A stretch of DNA of 5,866 bases, from the NCBI GenBank assembly GCA_903970565.1, contig CAJCJE010000186.1, positions 1 through 5,866 of the forward strand. Direction: 5' to 3'. Position numbers and translations under genes: made by a program. Origin of the DNA: Candidatus Melainabacteria bacterium. GTDB lineage: Bacteria; Actinomycetota; Actinomycetes; Mycobacteriales; Pseudonocardiaceae. The notes under the pieces are model-generated. The model did not search any database, had not been told where the DNA came from, and saw only the letters and a list, made by a program, of their open reading frames with translations. Positions 1 to 5,094 of the stretch are shown here, in pieces. The first letter of the stretch is position 1. Every line of letters begins with the position of its first letter.

Positions 1-566
1 TCGACCTGCCGCTGTCCCTTGAGCACCTTGAACCGGTTGCGCACCAGGTAACGCAGGTAGGCGATGGTCTGCGAACCGATCGCCGGCCACACCACGACCC
101 GGTTGAAGTACCGGCCTCGGGTGGTCGGCGTGTACGCCAGCTGCTCGACGAAGAACTTGAGGTCGGGGTCGCGGTCCGGGTCGCCCAGCTTGGGATGGTG
201 GGTGAACACGTGCGACACCTTGTAGGCGTAGTGCTGCTGGAAGATCGGGTACGCGGTCAACGCCGTCCCGATGAACATCTGTAATCTCCGGTTCGCGGCA
301 CCGACCCCGTGCGCGCAGTCGTGGAGAATCGTGGACAGTCCACGTTGCCGCGCCCCGATCACCAGCGCTGACAGCGGATACAGCCACCAGGTCAGCGCGT
401 AGCACACGAACACGCACGCAGCCATCCAGACGAGGTCTTCCAACCAGGCCGATAGCGAATGCCAGTTGTCGCTGACGTTGATCGCCTTGAGCTGGTTTTC
501 GATTTCCGGGTCGAATCGGTACATCGAGTACCGCTTACCGGTATGTGCCCAGGTCACTACAACCAC
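1..566 (-). CDS. Membrane fatty acid desaturase-like protein (3' end beyond window)
   Basis: My translation of the minus strand gives 188 codons before the window ends. From the GTG at 566 the protein has a soluble start, a hydrophobic stretch around residues 45-72, then HDCAH (H82, H86) and HVFTHH (H119, H123, H124), followed by GDPDRDPD. These are the first two histidine boxes (HxxxH and HxxxHH) of membrane-bound di-iron desaturases/hydroxylases (PF00487). The third box would lie outside the window. The family inserts double bonds or hydroxyls into acyl chains at the membrane; the substrate here is unknown. Start choice: GTG 566 has GGGGG at 573-577 six bases upstream and an in-frame stop just before it. 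The ATG at 522-524 is a shorter alternative with a poor ribosome site. Codon 95 (282-284) is TTA, so translation may depend on bldA if this is a Streptomyces. It is divergent from the PhzF-like gene and not evidently part of the right-hand operon. Confidence 0.85.
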   Translation of the reverse strand, partial: MVVVTWAHTGKRYSMYRFDPEIENQLKAINVSDNWHSLSAWLEDLVWMAACVFVCYALTWWLYPLSALVIGARQRGLSTILHDCAHGVGAANRRLQMFIGTALTAYPIFQQHYAYKVSHVFTHHPKLGDPDRDPDLKFFVEQLAYTPTTRGRYFNRVVVWPAIGSQTIAYLRYLVRNRFKVLKGQRQV

Positions 567-811
567 GATTTACCCCCATCGCGTCTGGCTCCGGCACACT
601 ATAACGGAAAACTGACGAAATCTGACGTTTCTGTCCGTCGGCGAGATACTCGGCAACGGCCGGAAGGGTCGGCTCGCACCGAGCGAATACGATGCGTAGC
701 CGGGGAATACGGCCAAACGGAGCACCGGCACGGTCGAACCGACCAGGCGATCGGGCTGACCCGGCTAAACTTCGTCGAACTGGTCATCATCAACTAACGG
801 CGGAGCGATTA
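567..811. other. Divergent intergenic region, desaturase / PhzF-like
   Basis: These 245 bp separate two divergent genes and should hold both promoters. Besides the desaturase -10 and CTGACG repeats, GAATACG occurs at 685-691 and again at 705-711, exactly 20 bp apart (two helical turns). No convincing -35/-10 pair for the rightward gene was found. Open frames crossing this stretch have no recognisable protein family and overlap the divergent gene, so they were not called as genes. Confidence 0.5.
598..627 (-). promoter_or_regulatory. Putative desaturase promoter with direct repeats
   Basis: On the minus strand TATAGT (603 to 598) matches the -10 consensus at five of six bases and lies about 30 bp before the GTG start at 566. 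The -35 position is poor (GTCAGA at 626-621 with a 17-bp spacer). Instead, two copies of CTGACG (plus-strand 612-617 and 622-627), exactly 10 bp apart, occupy that region. A good -10 with a weak -35 covered by helix-phased repeats is the layout expected of an activator-dependent promoter. The activator is not identifiable. Confidence 0.35.
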
Positions 812-1612
812 ATGCGGAAAACACTGCCGCTATGGCAGGTCGACGCTTTCACAGACCACCCGTTCGGCGGAAATCCGGCTGCGGTCTGCCTGGTGGACCG
901 GCCGTATGACGACGGGTGGGCCCAGTCGGTCGCCGCCGAGATGAATCTTTCGGAAACCGCATTCGTCACCCGATCGGACCAGACATACGGGTTGCGCTGG
1001 TTCACGCCGACCACCGAGGTGTCCCTGTGCGGACATGCCACCCTCGCCACCGCGCACGCCCTCTGGGAGGACGGCGCCGATACCGACGAACTACGCTTCG
1101 CCACCGCCAGCGGCCCCCTCACCGCCCGACGCGCCGAGGGCCTGATCTGGCTGGATTTCCCGACCCTGCCCGCCACCGCCACCGGATCGGCCGAGCGGGA
1201 GGAACTCGCCGCCGCCATCGGCGTGACCCCCCGCTGGGTCGGCCGGAGCGAGCACGACCATCTGGTCGAGGTGCGCGGCGCGGCCGAGATCCTGGCGCTG
1301 CGGCCCGACCTGGACCGACTCCGTGCCCTGGGCACCGGCGTCATCGTCACCGCGCGGGCGCGGGACGGTCGGCACGACTTCCTGTCCCGCTACTTCGACC
1401 CGGCCGAGGGCATCGACGAGGACCCGGTCACCGGTTCGGCCCACTGCGTGCTCGGACCGTACTGGGCGCAGCGACTCGGTCGCGACGAGTTGTTCGGCCA
1501 CCAGGCATCCACGCGCGGCGGCGAGGTCCGGGTCCGGGTCGCGGGCGACCGGACGCACCTCGGCGGCACGGCCGTCACCGTCCTGCGCGGCAACCTCACC
1601 GCGGCCGGCTGA
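812..1612 (+). CDS. PhzF family isomerase-like protein
   Basis: A 266-residue protein, normal length for the PhzF/YddE family (PF02567), which has the two-lobed diaminopimelate-epimerase fold. Visible family signatures are VDAFTDHPFGGNPAAV near the N-terminus, MNLSETAFV with E48 at the position of the PhzF catalytic glutamate, FTPTTEVSLCGHAT with H75, and DEDPVTGSAH (D204-H211) in the second lobe. PhzF isomerises a dihydro-hydroxyanthranilate in phenazine synthesis. Most homologues act on unknown small molecules, and no other phenazine genes are visible, so the substrate is open. Start: ATG 812 has GGAG at 802-805 six bases upstream, and the family motif begins at residue 8. The same frame stays open upstream to 692, but that part has no family similarity. 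The gene stands alone on the plus strand, convergent with the decayed GntR gene. Confidence 0.92.
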   Translation: MRKTLPLWQVDAFTDHPFGGNPAAVCLVDRPYDDGWAQSVAAEMNLSETAFVTRSDQTYGLRWFTPTTEVSLCGHATLATAHALWEDGADTDELRFATASGPLTARRAEGLIWLDFPTLPATATGSAEREELAAAIGVTPRWVGRSEHDHLVEVRGAAEILALRPDLDRLRALGTGVIVTARARDGRHDFLSRYFDPAEGIDEDPVTGSAHCVLGPYWAQRLGRDELFGHQASTRGGEVRVRVAGDRTHLGGTAVTVLRGNLTAAG

Positions 1613-1656
1613 CCGGATGACCGGACCGCGTGGGCAGCTCGCGCAGGCCCCGCGCC

Positions 1657-1681
1657 GCCTTCTGACGCTGCCTTCTGACGC
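1657..1681. repeat. Tandem 12-bp direct repeat
   Basis: GCCTTCTGACGC occurs twice, at 1657-1668 and 1670-1681, separated by one T, in the 74-bp gap between the convergent PhzF-like gene and GntR remnant. It looks like a small local duplication. The second copy overlaps the hairpin at 1675-1690. Confidence 0.8.
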
Positions 1682-1690
1682 GGCCGTCAG
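1675..1690. terminator. Weak candidate bidirectional terminator hairpin
   Basis: CTGACG (1675-1680) and CGTCAG (1685-1690) form a perfect six-pair stem with a CGGC tetraloop between two convergent coding ends, and it includes the GntR remnant's stop codon. There is no T-tract on either side, and the stem is short, so termination is only inferred from position. Confidence 0.25.
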
Positions 1691-1926
1691 CCCCGGTAGG
1701 CCGCGCGGACCGCGTCGAGGGCCGTTGCGGTGTCGGCGCCGAGGGCCTGGGCGGCGGTGGCGTAGGTACGGGCGAGGTCGCGCAGGACCGTGGCCGGGTC
1801 GATCGCGGCGGTGTCGATGACGACGGTGCCCCTGGCGCGGCCGGTCCGCACCAGGCCGGCGAGTTCGAGTTCCCGGTAGGTGCGGGCGATGGTGCCGGGG
1901 GCCAGGCGGACAGTCTCCCGTTTCGC
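1687..1926 (-). pseudogene. C-terminal fragment of a YtrA-type GntR repressor
   Basis: Reading leftward to the stop at 1687-1689, the last 76 residues begin ETVRLAPGTIARTYRELE and continue through AGLVRTGRARGTVV. This is the recognition helix and wing of a GntR winged-helix domain. A tail of about 43 residues rich in Ala, Leu and Arg follows, typical of the short YtrA subfamily, whose members usually repress small transporter operons. The first half of the DNA-binding domain (about 35-40 residues before the recognition helix) is absent; preceding residues in the same open frame have no family similarity. The frame is open to an ATG at 2272-2274 with GGGGGA six bases upstream, so a gene caller may report a 195-residue protein, but its N-terminal two thirds looks like out-of-frame sequence. 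I read it as a truncated, non-functional gene. No ABC-transporter partner is in view. Confidence 0.65.
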
Positions 1927-2059
1927 TCCTCCGCCAGCACCGCACGGTGCCTCGGTGAACGGCCAGGGCACGAAGCGTCGCCGGTGAGCTTGCGAACTCT
2001 CCAGACCACAGCTGCCACCGCTCGTACGCCGACCGGCGAAGCAGCCGACCTTCTGCCAC

Positions 2060-2274
2060 TTTTCGTGAACCGAGAGTCGAAGTCGGCGCCCGGAAGGAAC
2101 TCGCCGCGTTCGCCCACCCGGAAAAGCCTCGCGGCGGTTCGCGTTGTCGATCCACACCGCATTGGTGGCCGCGTTGTCACCGAACCGGGAGGCCAGCGTG
2201 TCGTCGTAGATATTCCTCCCGCGTGTCGCCGCGCCCCCCGGTAGTAACCAAATGGCGCAACCGTTGCCTGTCAT
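2060..2274 (-). pseudogene. Frame-disrupted coding debris, possibly DUF397-like
   Basis: The minus strand starting at ATG 2274 reads MTGNGCAIWLLPGG and later NAVWIDNANR (to about 2128). One frame over, 2135-2067 reads ARLFRVGERGEFLPGADFD. The latter resembles the C-terminal end of DUF397 proteins (pattern L-x-F-x-x-x-E-W-x-x-F-x-x-G-x-x-x-x-x-F-D), although the usual Trp is Arg here. Joining the pieces needs a frameshift near 2130. DUF397 proteins are small actinobacterial partners of helix-turn-helix regulators. The match is short and could be chance. What is clearer is that no single frame carries a recognisable protein over this stretch. The start at 2274 does have a good ribosome site (GGGGGA), suggesting a gene once began here. 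One TTA codon lies at 2245-2247. Confidence 0.3.
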
Positions 2275-2305
2275 GAGGTTTCCCCCGGCTTTACCATCAC
2301 TAATT

Positions 2306-2325
2306 GATACTTTTCGGTATCAACT
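2306..2325. promoter_or_regulatory. Operator-like palindrome TTGATAC-N6-GTATCAA
   Basis: Seven-base arms TTGATAC (2306-2312) and GTATCAA (2319-2325) are perfect complements around TTTTCG. The core ATAC-N5-GGTAT resembles autoregulatory-element sites bound by TetR-family gamma-butyrolactone receptors of actinomycetes. It sits about 32 bp before the ATG at 2274 on the minus strand and about 350 bp before the operon start. The binding protein is an inference; no receptor gene is in the window. Confidence 0.4.
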
Positions 2326-2378
2326 TGCCACAAACTCACTCTCTTGGCGGCATCCAGTGCTCGTGATCATTACTCAAA

Positions 2379-2396
2379 GTAGTTGACTGTAGTTGA
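2379..2396 (+). repeat. Direct repeat GTAGTTGA, 10-bp spacing
   Basis: GTAGTTGA at 2379-2386 is repeated exactly at 2389-2396. A spacing of one helical turn places both copies on the same DNA face, as in activator sites. Actinomycete SARP activators bind heptamer repeats, usually spaced 11 bp, so the fit is only approximate. A clear -10 does not follow at the expected distance. Confidence 0.35.
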
Positions 2397-2467
2397 ATTA
2401 TCGACAACGGCTTGACGATATGACACTTTCGCGGCAATCATCGAGACTGTAACTGGGGTTGGCGAAC

Positions 2468-2643
2468 CGGCGAACGGATCGCCGATGAACATCCGCATGG
2501 TCGCGGCTCGACCACATAAATCCAGAGGCCACGACTTGGTTCTCGTGAACGAGACCAAGAAAAATGTGCACTGCCACGCCGACATTCTGCGGCAGGTGCG
2601 GCCGGCTGGACATTGTGCCTACTGGTTGCATTTTCCGAACCAG
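2468..2643 (+). promoter_or_regulatory. Structured leader: series of potential RNA hairpins
   Basis: Pairing seen by eye: CGGCGA/TCGCCG (2468-2473 with 2479-2484); TGGTCG/CGACCA (2498-2503 with 2509-2514); GCACTGCC with GGCAGGTGC (2568-2575 with 2591-2599, one G bulged); CTGGTT/AACCAG (2622-2627 with 2638-2643). The strongest lies at 2535-2559: CTTGGT, bulged T, CTCG, loop TGAA, CGAG, ACCAAG, ten pairs in all. Whether this region is transcribed is not known; the most likely place is the 5' untranslated leader of the operon. None ends in a T-tract, so simple terminator-attenuation is not obvious. G+C-rich DNA gives short stems by chance; only the ten-pair stem stands out. Confidence 0.35.
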
Positions 2644-2678
2644 CACAGCCATCAACTTACCGGAAAGAAAAAAATGTT

Positions 2679-3569
2679 ATGACAAATAACGTGATCGAGG
2701 TGAAGGATCGATTTCGGAACATCCTGGACCGGCTGTCCTCGAAGTCGATCGAGGACTACTACAACCCGTACCGGATCTTTGAATGGCCGGACACCCTTCC
2801 CGAGGACATGTGGTGGATGAGCACCGACCTGACCTCGACCCACGGTACCGAACTGGCCGAGGAACTCGACCAGCGACAACTCTACAAACTGTCCCGCTAC
2901 GAAAGTATCAACTTCTACAGCCTGAACGTGCACGGTATCCGCGAGCTGCTCATCGAGGTGATCAAACGCATCCACACCAGCGGATTCGAGCAGTCGTCCG
3001 AGTTCTTCCACCACTTCATCGGCGAGGAGAACGAGCACATGTGGTTCTTCGCCGAATTCTGCCTGCGCTACGGGGGCAAGATCTACAAACAGCCCCAGGG
3101 CGGGAACACGAGCATCCCGACCTCCAACGCGGAAAGCCTGCTGGTGTTCGCCAGGGTGCTGATCTTCGAGGAGTTGGTCGACTACTACAACTCCAAGATG
3201 GCCGTCGACGGCGGCCTGCACGACACGATCCGCAAGGTCAACCGAATCCACCACCAGGACGAGTCGAGGCATATCGCATTTGGTCGGGAACTGGTCAGAA
3301 TGTTGTTCGAGGACGTTCGTCGTACGGCGTCCGAGGCGGATCTTCGCCAGATCGAGAACTACCTGAAGCGGTACATGACACACAGCTTCGAGTCGCTTTT
3401 CAATCCGCATGTGTACCGGGACGCCGGCATCGCCGATCCACTGCGAATGCGGACCCGGCTGCTGTCCGCGCCTACCCGAGCCGCCTTCGAACAACGAGTT
3501 TTCCGCAAACCCATGAGTTACCTGGTGAAGATCGGCATCTTCGACGACAGAAGTCTTGACCTTCGATGA
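2679..3569 (+). CDS. AurF-family diiron oxygenase (putative N-oxygenase)
   Basis: A 296-residue, all-helical-looking soluble protein. The ligand pattern of the AurF/CmlI family (PF11583) can be placed: E75 in SRYESINFY; E117 and H120 in GEENEHMWFF; E164 or E165 in LIFEELVDYY; and H191, E195, H198 in HHQDESRH. The HxxxExxH triplet with a third histidine is the family hallmark. Characterised members oxidise aryl amines to nitro groups with O2 (AurF on p-aminobenzoate, CmlI on an arylamine). Here no arylamine pathway is in view and the next genes load an amino acid on an ACP, so a carrier-bound aminoacyl substrate is inferred. Start: ATG 2679 with GGAAAG (2662-2667) 11 bases upstream. A TTG 22 codons earlier keeps the frame, but its peptide has no family similarity. 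The ATG overlaps the TGA of the small open frame 2485-2682. First gene of the operon, 27 bp before the ligase gene. Confidence 0.85.
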   Translation: MTNNVIEVKDRFRNILDRLSSKSIEDYYNPYRIFEWPDTLPEDMWWMSTDLTSTHGTELAEELDQRQLYKLSRYESINFYSLNVHGIRELLIEVIKRIHTSGFEQSSEFFHHFIGEENEHMWFFAEFCLRYGGKIYKQPQGGNTSIPTSNAESLLVFARVLIFEELVDYYNSKMAVDGGLHDTIRKVNRIHHQDESRHIAFGRELVRMLFEDVRRTASEADLRQIENYLKRYMTHSFESLFNPHVYRDAGIADPLRMRTRLLSAPTRAAFEQRVFRKPMSYLVKIGIFDDRSLDLR

Positions 3570-3596
3570 CGCCATGTGCAGAAAGGGTGTGACACC

Positions 3597-4430
3597 ATGC
3601 GGACGAGCACAAGCCCGCGCAGCGCGCTGATGATTCTTGACCCGACGCACACCGAACTGCTCAGGGAGTTGGACCGGACGTTCTCGGGTTGGGCCATGTT
3701 CGAGGGCGCCGGCGAACTCAACCCGCCGCCCATCTACGAAATCGCCGACCTGGAGAAGTTCGATGTGTACGAGAACTTTCCGCAACTGTCCTTCGTAGCA
3801 TCGGGCATCGACATCGGTCGGCCACATGTCGGACCGGTCGACGGAACTTTCCCCACCGACCAGTTGCTGCCGGCAGAACTCGGGTTGCCGATGGCAACCT
3901 GCTACGGCGCCTACCTGTTCTACGAGAACGCCGAACTCGACCAGGACGTCACAGTGACGCTGGTGAACCGGTGTTTTCGTAACGAGGATAGCTACGAGGG
4001 CCTGCGCCGGCTGGCGAGCTTCACGATGCGCGAGATCGTCGCGATCGGTTCGTTCGGGCACACCCAGGACCTGCTGGCACGCTACTCCGACCGGATCGCG
4101 ACCTTCGCCGACCAGATCGGTCTCCACCTGACCAGGCAAGCGGCCTCGGACCCGTTCTTCCAGCAGGACGGCGGACGAGCGCTGATACAGAAGTTGCAGC
4201 CGGTCAAGCACGAGTTCCTGGCCGGTGACCTGGCCATCTCCTCGGTCAACACACATCGCAACTTCTTCGGTGAACGGTGCGCGATCAGGCTAGCCGCCGG
4301 CGAGTACGCATTCACCAGCTGCGTCGCCTTCGGCCTCGAACGCTGGGTGTCGGCGCTCGTCGAGGCCCACGGCGGCGAGCCGGCCGCCGCGCTCACCGCC
4401 GTCCGGAACGTCACGCGACGAGCCGGCTGA
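3597..4430 (+). CDS. Amino acid:[carrier protein] ligase, class II aaRS-like
   Basis: 277 residues with the catalytic core of a class II synthetase related to atypical seryl-tRNA synthetases but no N-terminal tRNA-binding arm. Motif 2 appears as CFRNED (R128, E130) continuing into RLASFTMREI. Motif 3 appears as AFTSCVAFGLERW (R249). C102, E146 and C242 fall at the spacing of the zinc ligands that bind the substrate amine in atypical SerRS and amino acid:CP ligases. SSVNTHRNFFG (215-225) is also typical of the CP-ligase group. Known members (for example Bradyrhizobium Bll0957) adenylate small amino acids such as glycine or alanine and pass them to the phosphopantetheine of a small carrier protein, not to tRNA. 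The ACP two genes downstream is the obvious partner. Start: ATG 3597 with GAAAGGG at 3581-3587; a GTG seven codons earlier is possible but lies before that site. The amino acid cannot be read from sequence. Confidence 0.85.
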   Translation: MRTSTSPRSALMILDPTHTELLRELDRTFSGWAMFEGAGELNPPPIYEIADLEKFDVYENFPQLSFVASGIDIGRPHVGPVDGTFPTDQLLPAELGLPMATCYGAYLFYENAELDQDVTVTLVNRCFRNEDSYEGLRRLASFTMREIVAIGSFGHTQDLLARYSDRIATFADQIGLHLTRQAASDPFFQQDGGRALIQKLQPVKHEFLAGDLAISSVNTHRNFFGERCAIRLAAGEYAFTSCVAFGLERWVSALVEAHGGEPAAALTAVRNVTRRAG

Positions 4431-4434
4431 GGAG

Positions 4435-4818
4435 GTGGACGTTCGGATCGGGGTCGACATCGTGCCGGTCCAGCGGATTCAGGCCATGATCGAGAACACC
4501 ACGGCGTTCCCGCTGGACCGAATGCTCTCGGCGACGGAACTGGGGCTGTGCCGGGGAGTCGAGTTCGACGTGGCCGGAGTAGCCGGCCGGATCGCGGCCA
4601 AGGAAGCGGTGTTCAAACTCTTCCGGGCGACGCGCGGCGCGTTGCCCTGGCCGACGATCGAGATCCTGAAAGGGGCCGGTGGCTGGCCGGAGGTCGAGTT
4701 GAGCGGCCGGGCCGCCGCGCTGGCCGAGCAGGCCCGGATCGAGCAGATTTCGGTCAGCATCACCCATGACGGCCCGTATGCGGTCGCCGTCGCGGTCGCC
4801 CACATAGCCAGTGCATAG
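4435..4818 (+). CDS. acpS: Holo-[acyl-carrier-protein] synthase, AcpS type
   Basis: 127 residues, the usual length of AcpS-type 4'-phosphopantetheinyl transferases (PF01648). The N-terminus RIGVDIVPVQRI carries D8, and GRIAAKEAVFKLF carries E57, the two acidic magnesium/CoA ligands. SVSITHDGPYAVAVAV closes the fold. It transfers phosphopantetheine from CoA to the serine of a carrier protein; the adjacent ACP is the likely client, giving the cluster its own activating enzyme. The only usable start is GTG 4435, since D8 and the preceding strand must be kept and no other start occurs between the upstream stop and the motif. This GTG lies inside the GGAGG element (4431-4435), leaving almost no spacing, four bases after the ligase stop. 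Translation therefore probably depends on ribosomes finishing the ligase (coupling). Confidence 0.92.
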   Translation: MDVRIGVDIVPVQRIQAMIENTTAFPLDRMLSATELGLCRGVEFDVAGVAGRIAAKEAVFKLFRATRGALPWPTIEILKGAGGWPEVELSGRAAALAEQARIEQISVSITHDGPYAVAVAVAHIASA

Positions 4819-4833
4819 TCGACAGGAGAAAAA

Positions 4834-5082
4834 ATGAGTTCAGCCTTGTCCTCCAGCATCCAGGAAATCCGTGACTGGATTCTGTCCAAACACCCCGACC
4901 TCACCGCTGTCGACATGAGCGAGGACCTGATCGAGAGCAGGTTGATCGACTCGCTCTCGTTCGTCGAGTTCACCTTCGTCATCGAGAGCGCCAGCGGGGT
5001 CACGATCGACATGGAGAAAATCGACATCGACGACTTCCGCACCCTGACGGCCGTCGAGAAGGCATTCTTCGCCACGAGATAG
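4834..5082 (+). CDS. Discrete acyl/aminoacyl carrier protein
   Basis: An 82-residue acidic protein with the carrier-protein signature LIDSLSFVEF; S40 in DSL is the phosphopantetheine attachment serine. The helix II segment that follows and DIDDFRTLTAVEKAFF at the C-terminus match the four-helix PP-binding fold (PF00550). The form resembles the stand-alone carriers that partner synthetase-like ligases rather than fatty-acid AcpP, though this is judged by eye. Start ATG 4834 has AGGAG (4824-4828) five bases upstream, 15 bp after acpS. Expected role: cytosolic carrier of the amino acid loaded by the ligase and of later thioester intermediates handled by the diiron and MaoC enzymes. Confidence 0.93.
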   Translation: MSSALSSSIQEIRDWILSKHPDLTAVDMSEDLIESRLIDSLSFVEFTFVIESASGVTIDMEKIDIDDFRTLTAVEKAFFATR

Positions 5083-5094
5083 GAAAGGACCGTC

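Larger units (their letters stand above)
2275..2678. other. Regulatory / leader region ahead of the diiron-oxygenase operon
   Basis: About 400 bp of visibly lower G+C than the flanking genes, between leftward debris and the rightward operon. It holds a palindrome at 2306-2325, a 10-bp-spaced direct repeat at 2379-2396, and a possible -35 TTGACG at 2412-2417 with a weak AATCAT (2436-2441) 18 bp downstream. A run of potential hairpins spans 2468-2643. An open frame at 2485-2682 overlaps the next start. No known riboswitch class was recognised. The operon's promoter should be here, but the sequence does not define it clearly. Confidence 0.55.

Noticed and set aside
459..797. Plus-strand open frame before the PhzF-like gene
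   Set aside because: It overlaps the desaturase start and promoter on the other strand and has no ribosome site or family similarity.
692..811. 40-residue upstream extension of the PhzF-like protein
   Set aside because: Family similarity begins just after ATG 812, which has a well-placed GGAG; the extension is Arg/Pro-rich with no family match.
1091..2155. Minus-strand open frame of 354 codons spanning PhzF-like gene and GntR remnant
   Set aside because: It runs antisense to the motif-rich PhzF-like gene and out of frame with the GntR remnant; the product shows low-complexity Arg/Gly/Pro sequence typical of a shadow frame.
2535..2559. Ten-pair hairpin read as an intrinsic terminator
   Set aside because: On the plus strand it is followed by A residues, and on the minus strand no T-tract follows the stem, so neither direction fits.
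2398..2655. Minus-strand open frame in the leader region
   Set aside because: No recognisable protein, and it would require a promoter inside the oxygenase gene.
2613..2678. 22-residue TTG-started extension of the diiron oxygenase
   Set aside because: There is no ribosome site at the TTG and no family similarity in the added residues; ATG 2679 is preferred although its spacing from GGAAAG is long.
2652..4256. Long minus-strand open frame (534 codons) across the oxygenase and ligase genes
   Set aside because: It is antisense to two genes with clear family motifs; its length follows from the G/C-biased third positions of the real genes, and the translation has no recognisable domain.
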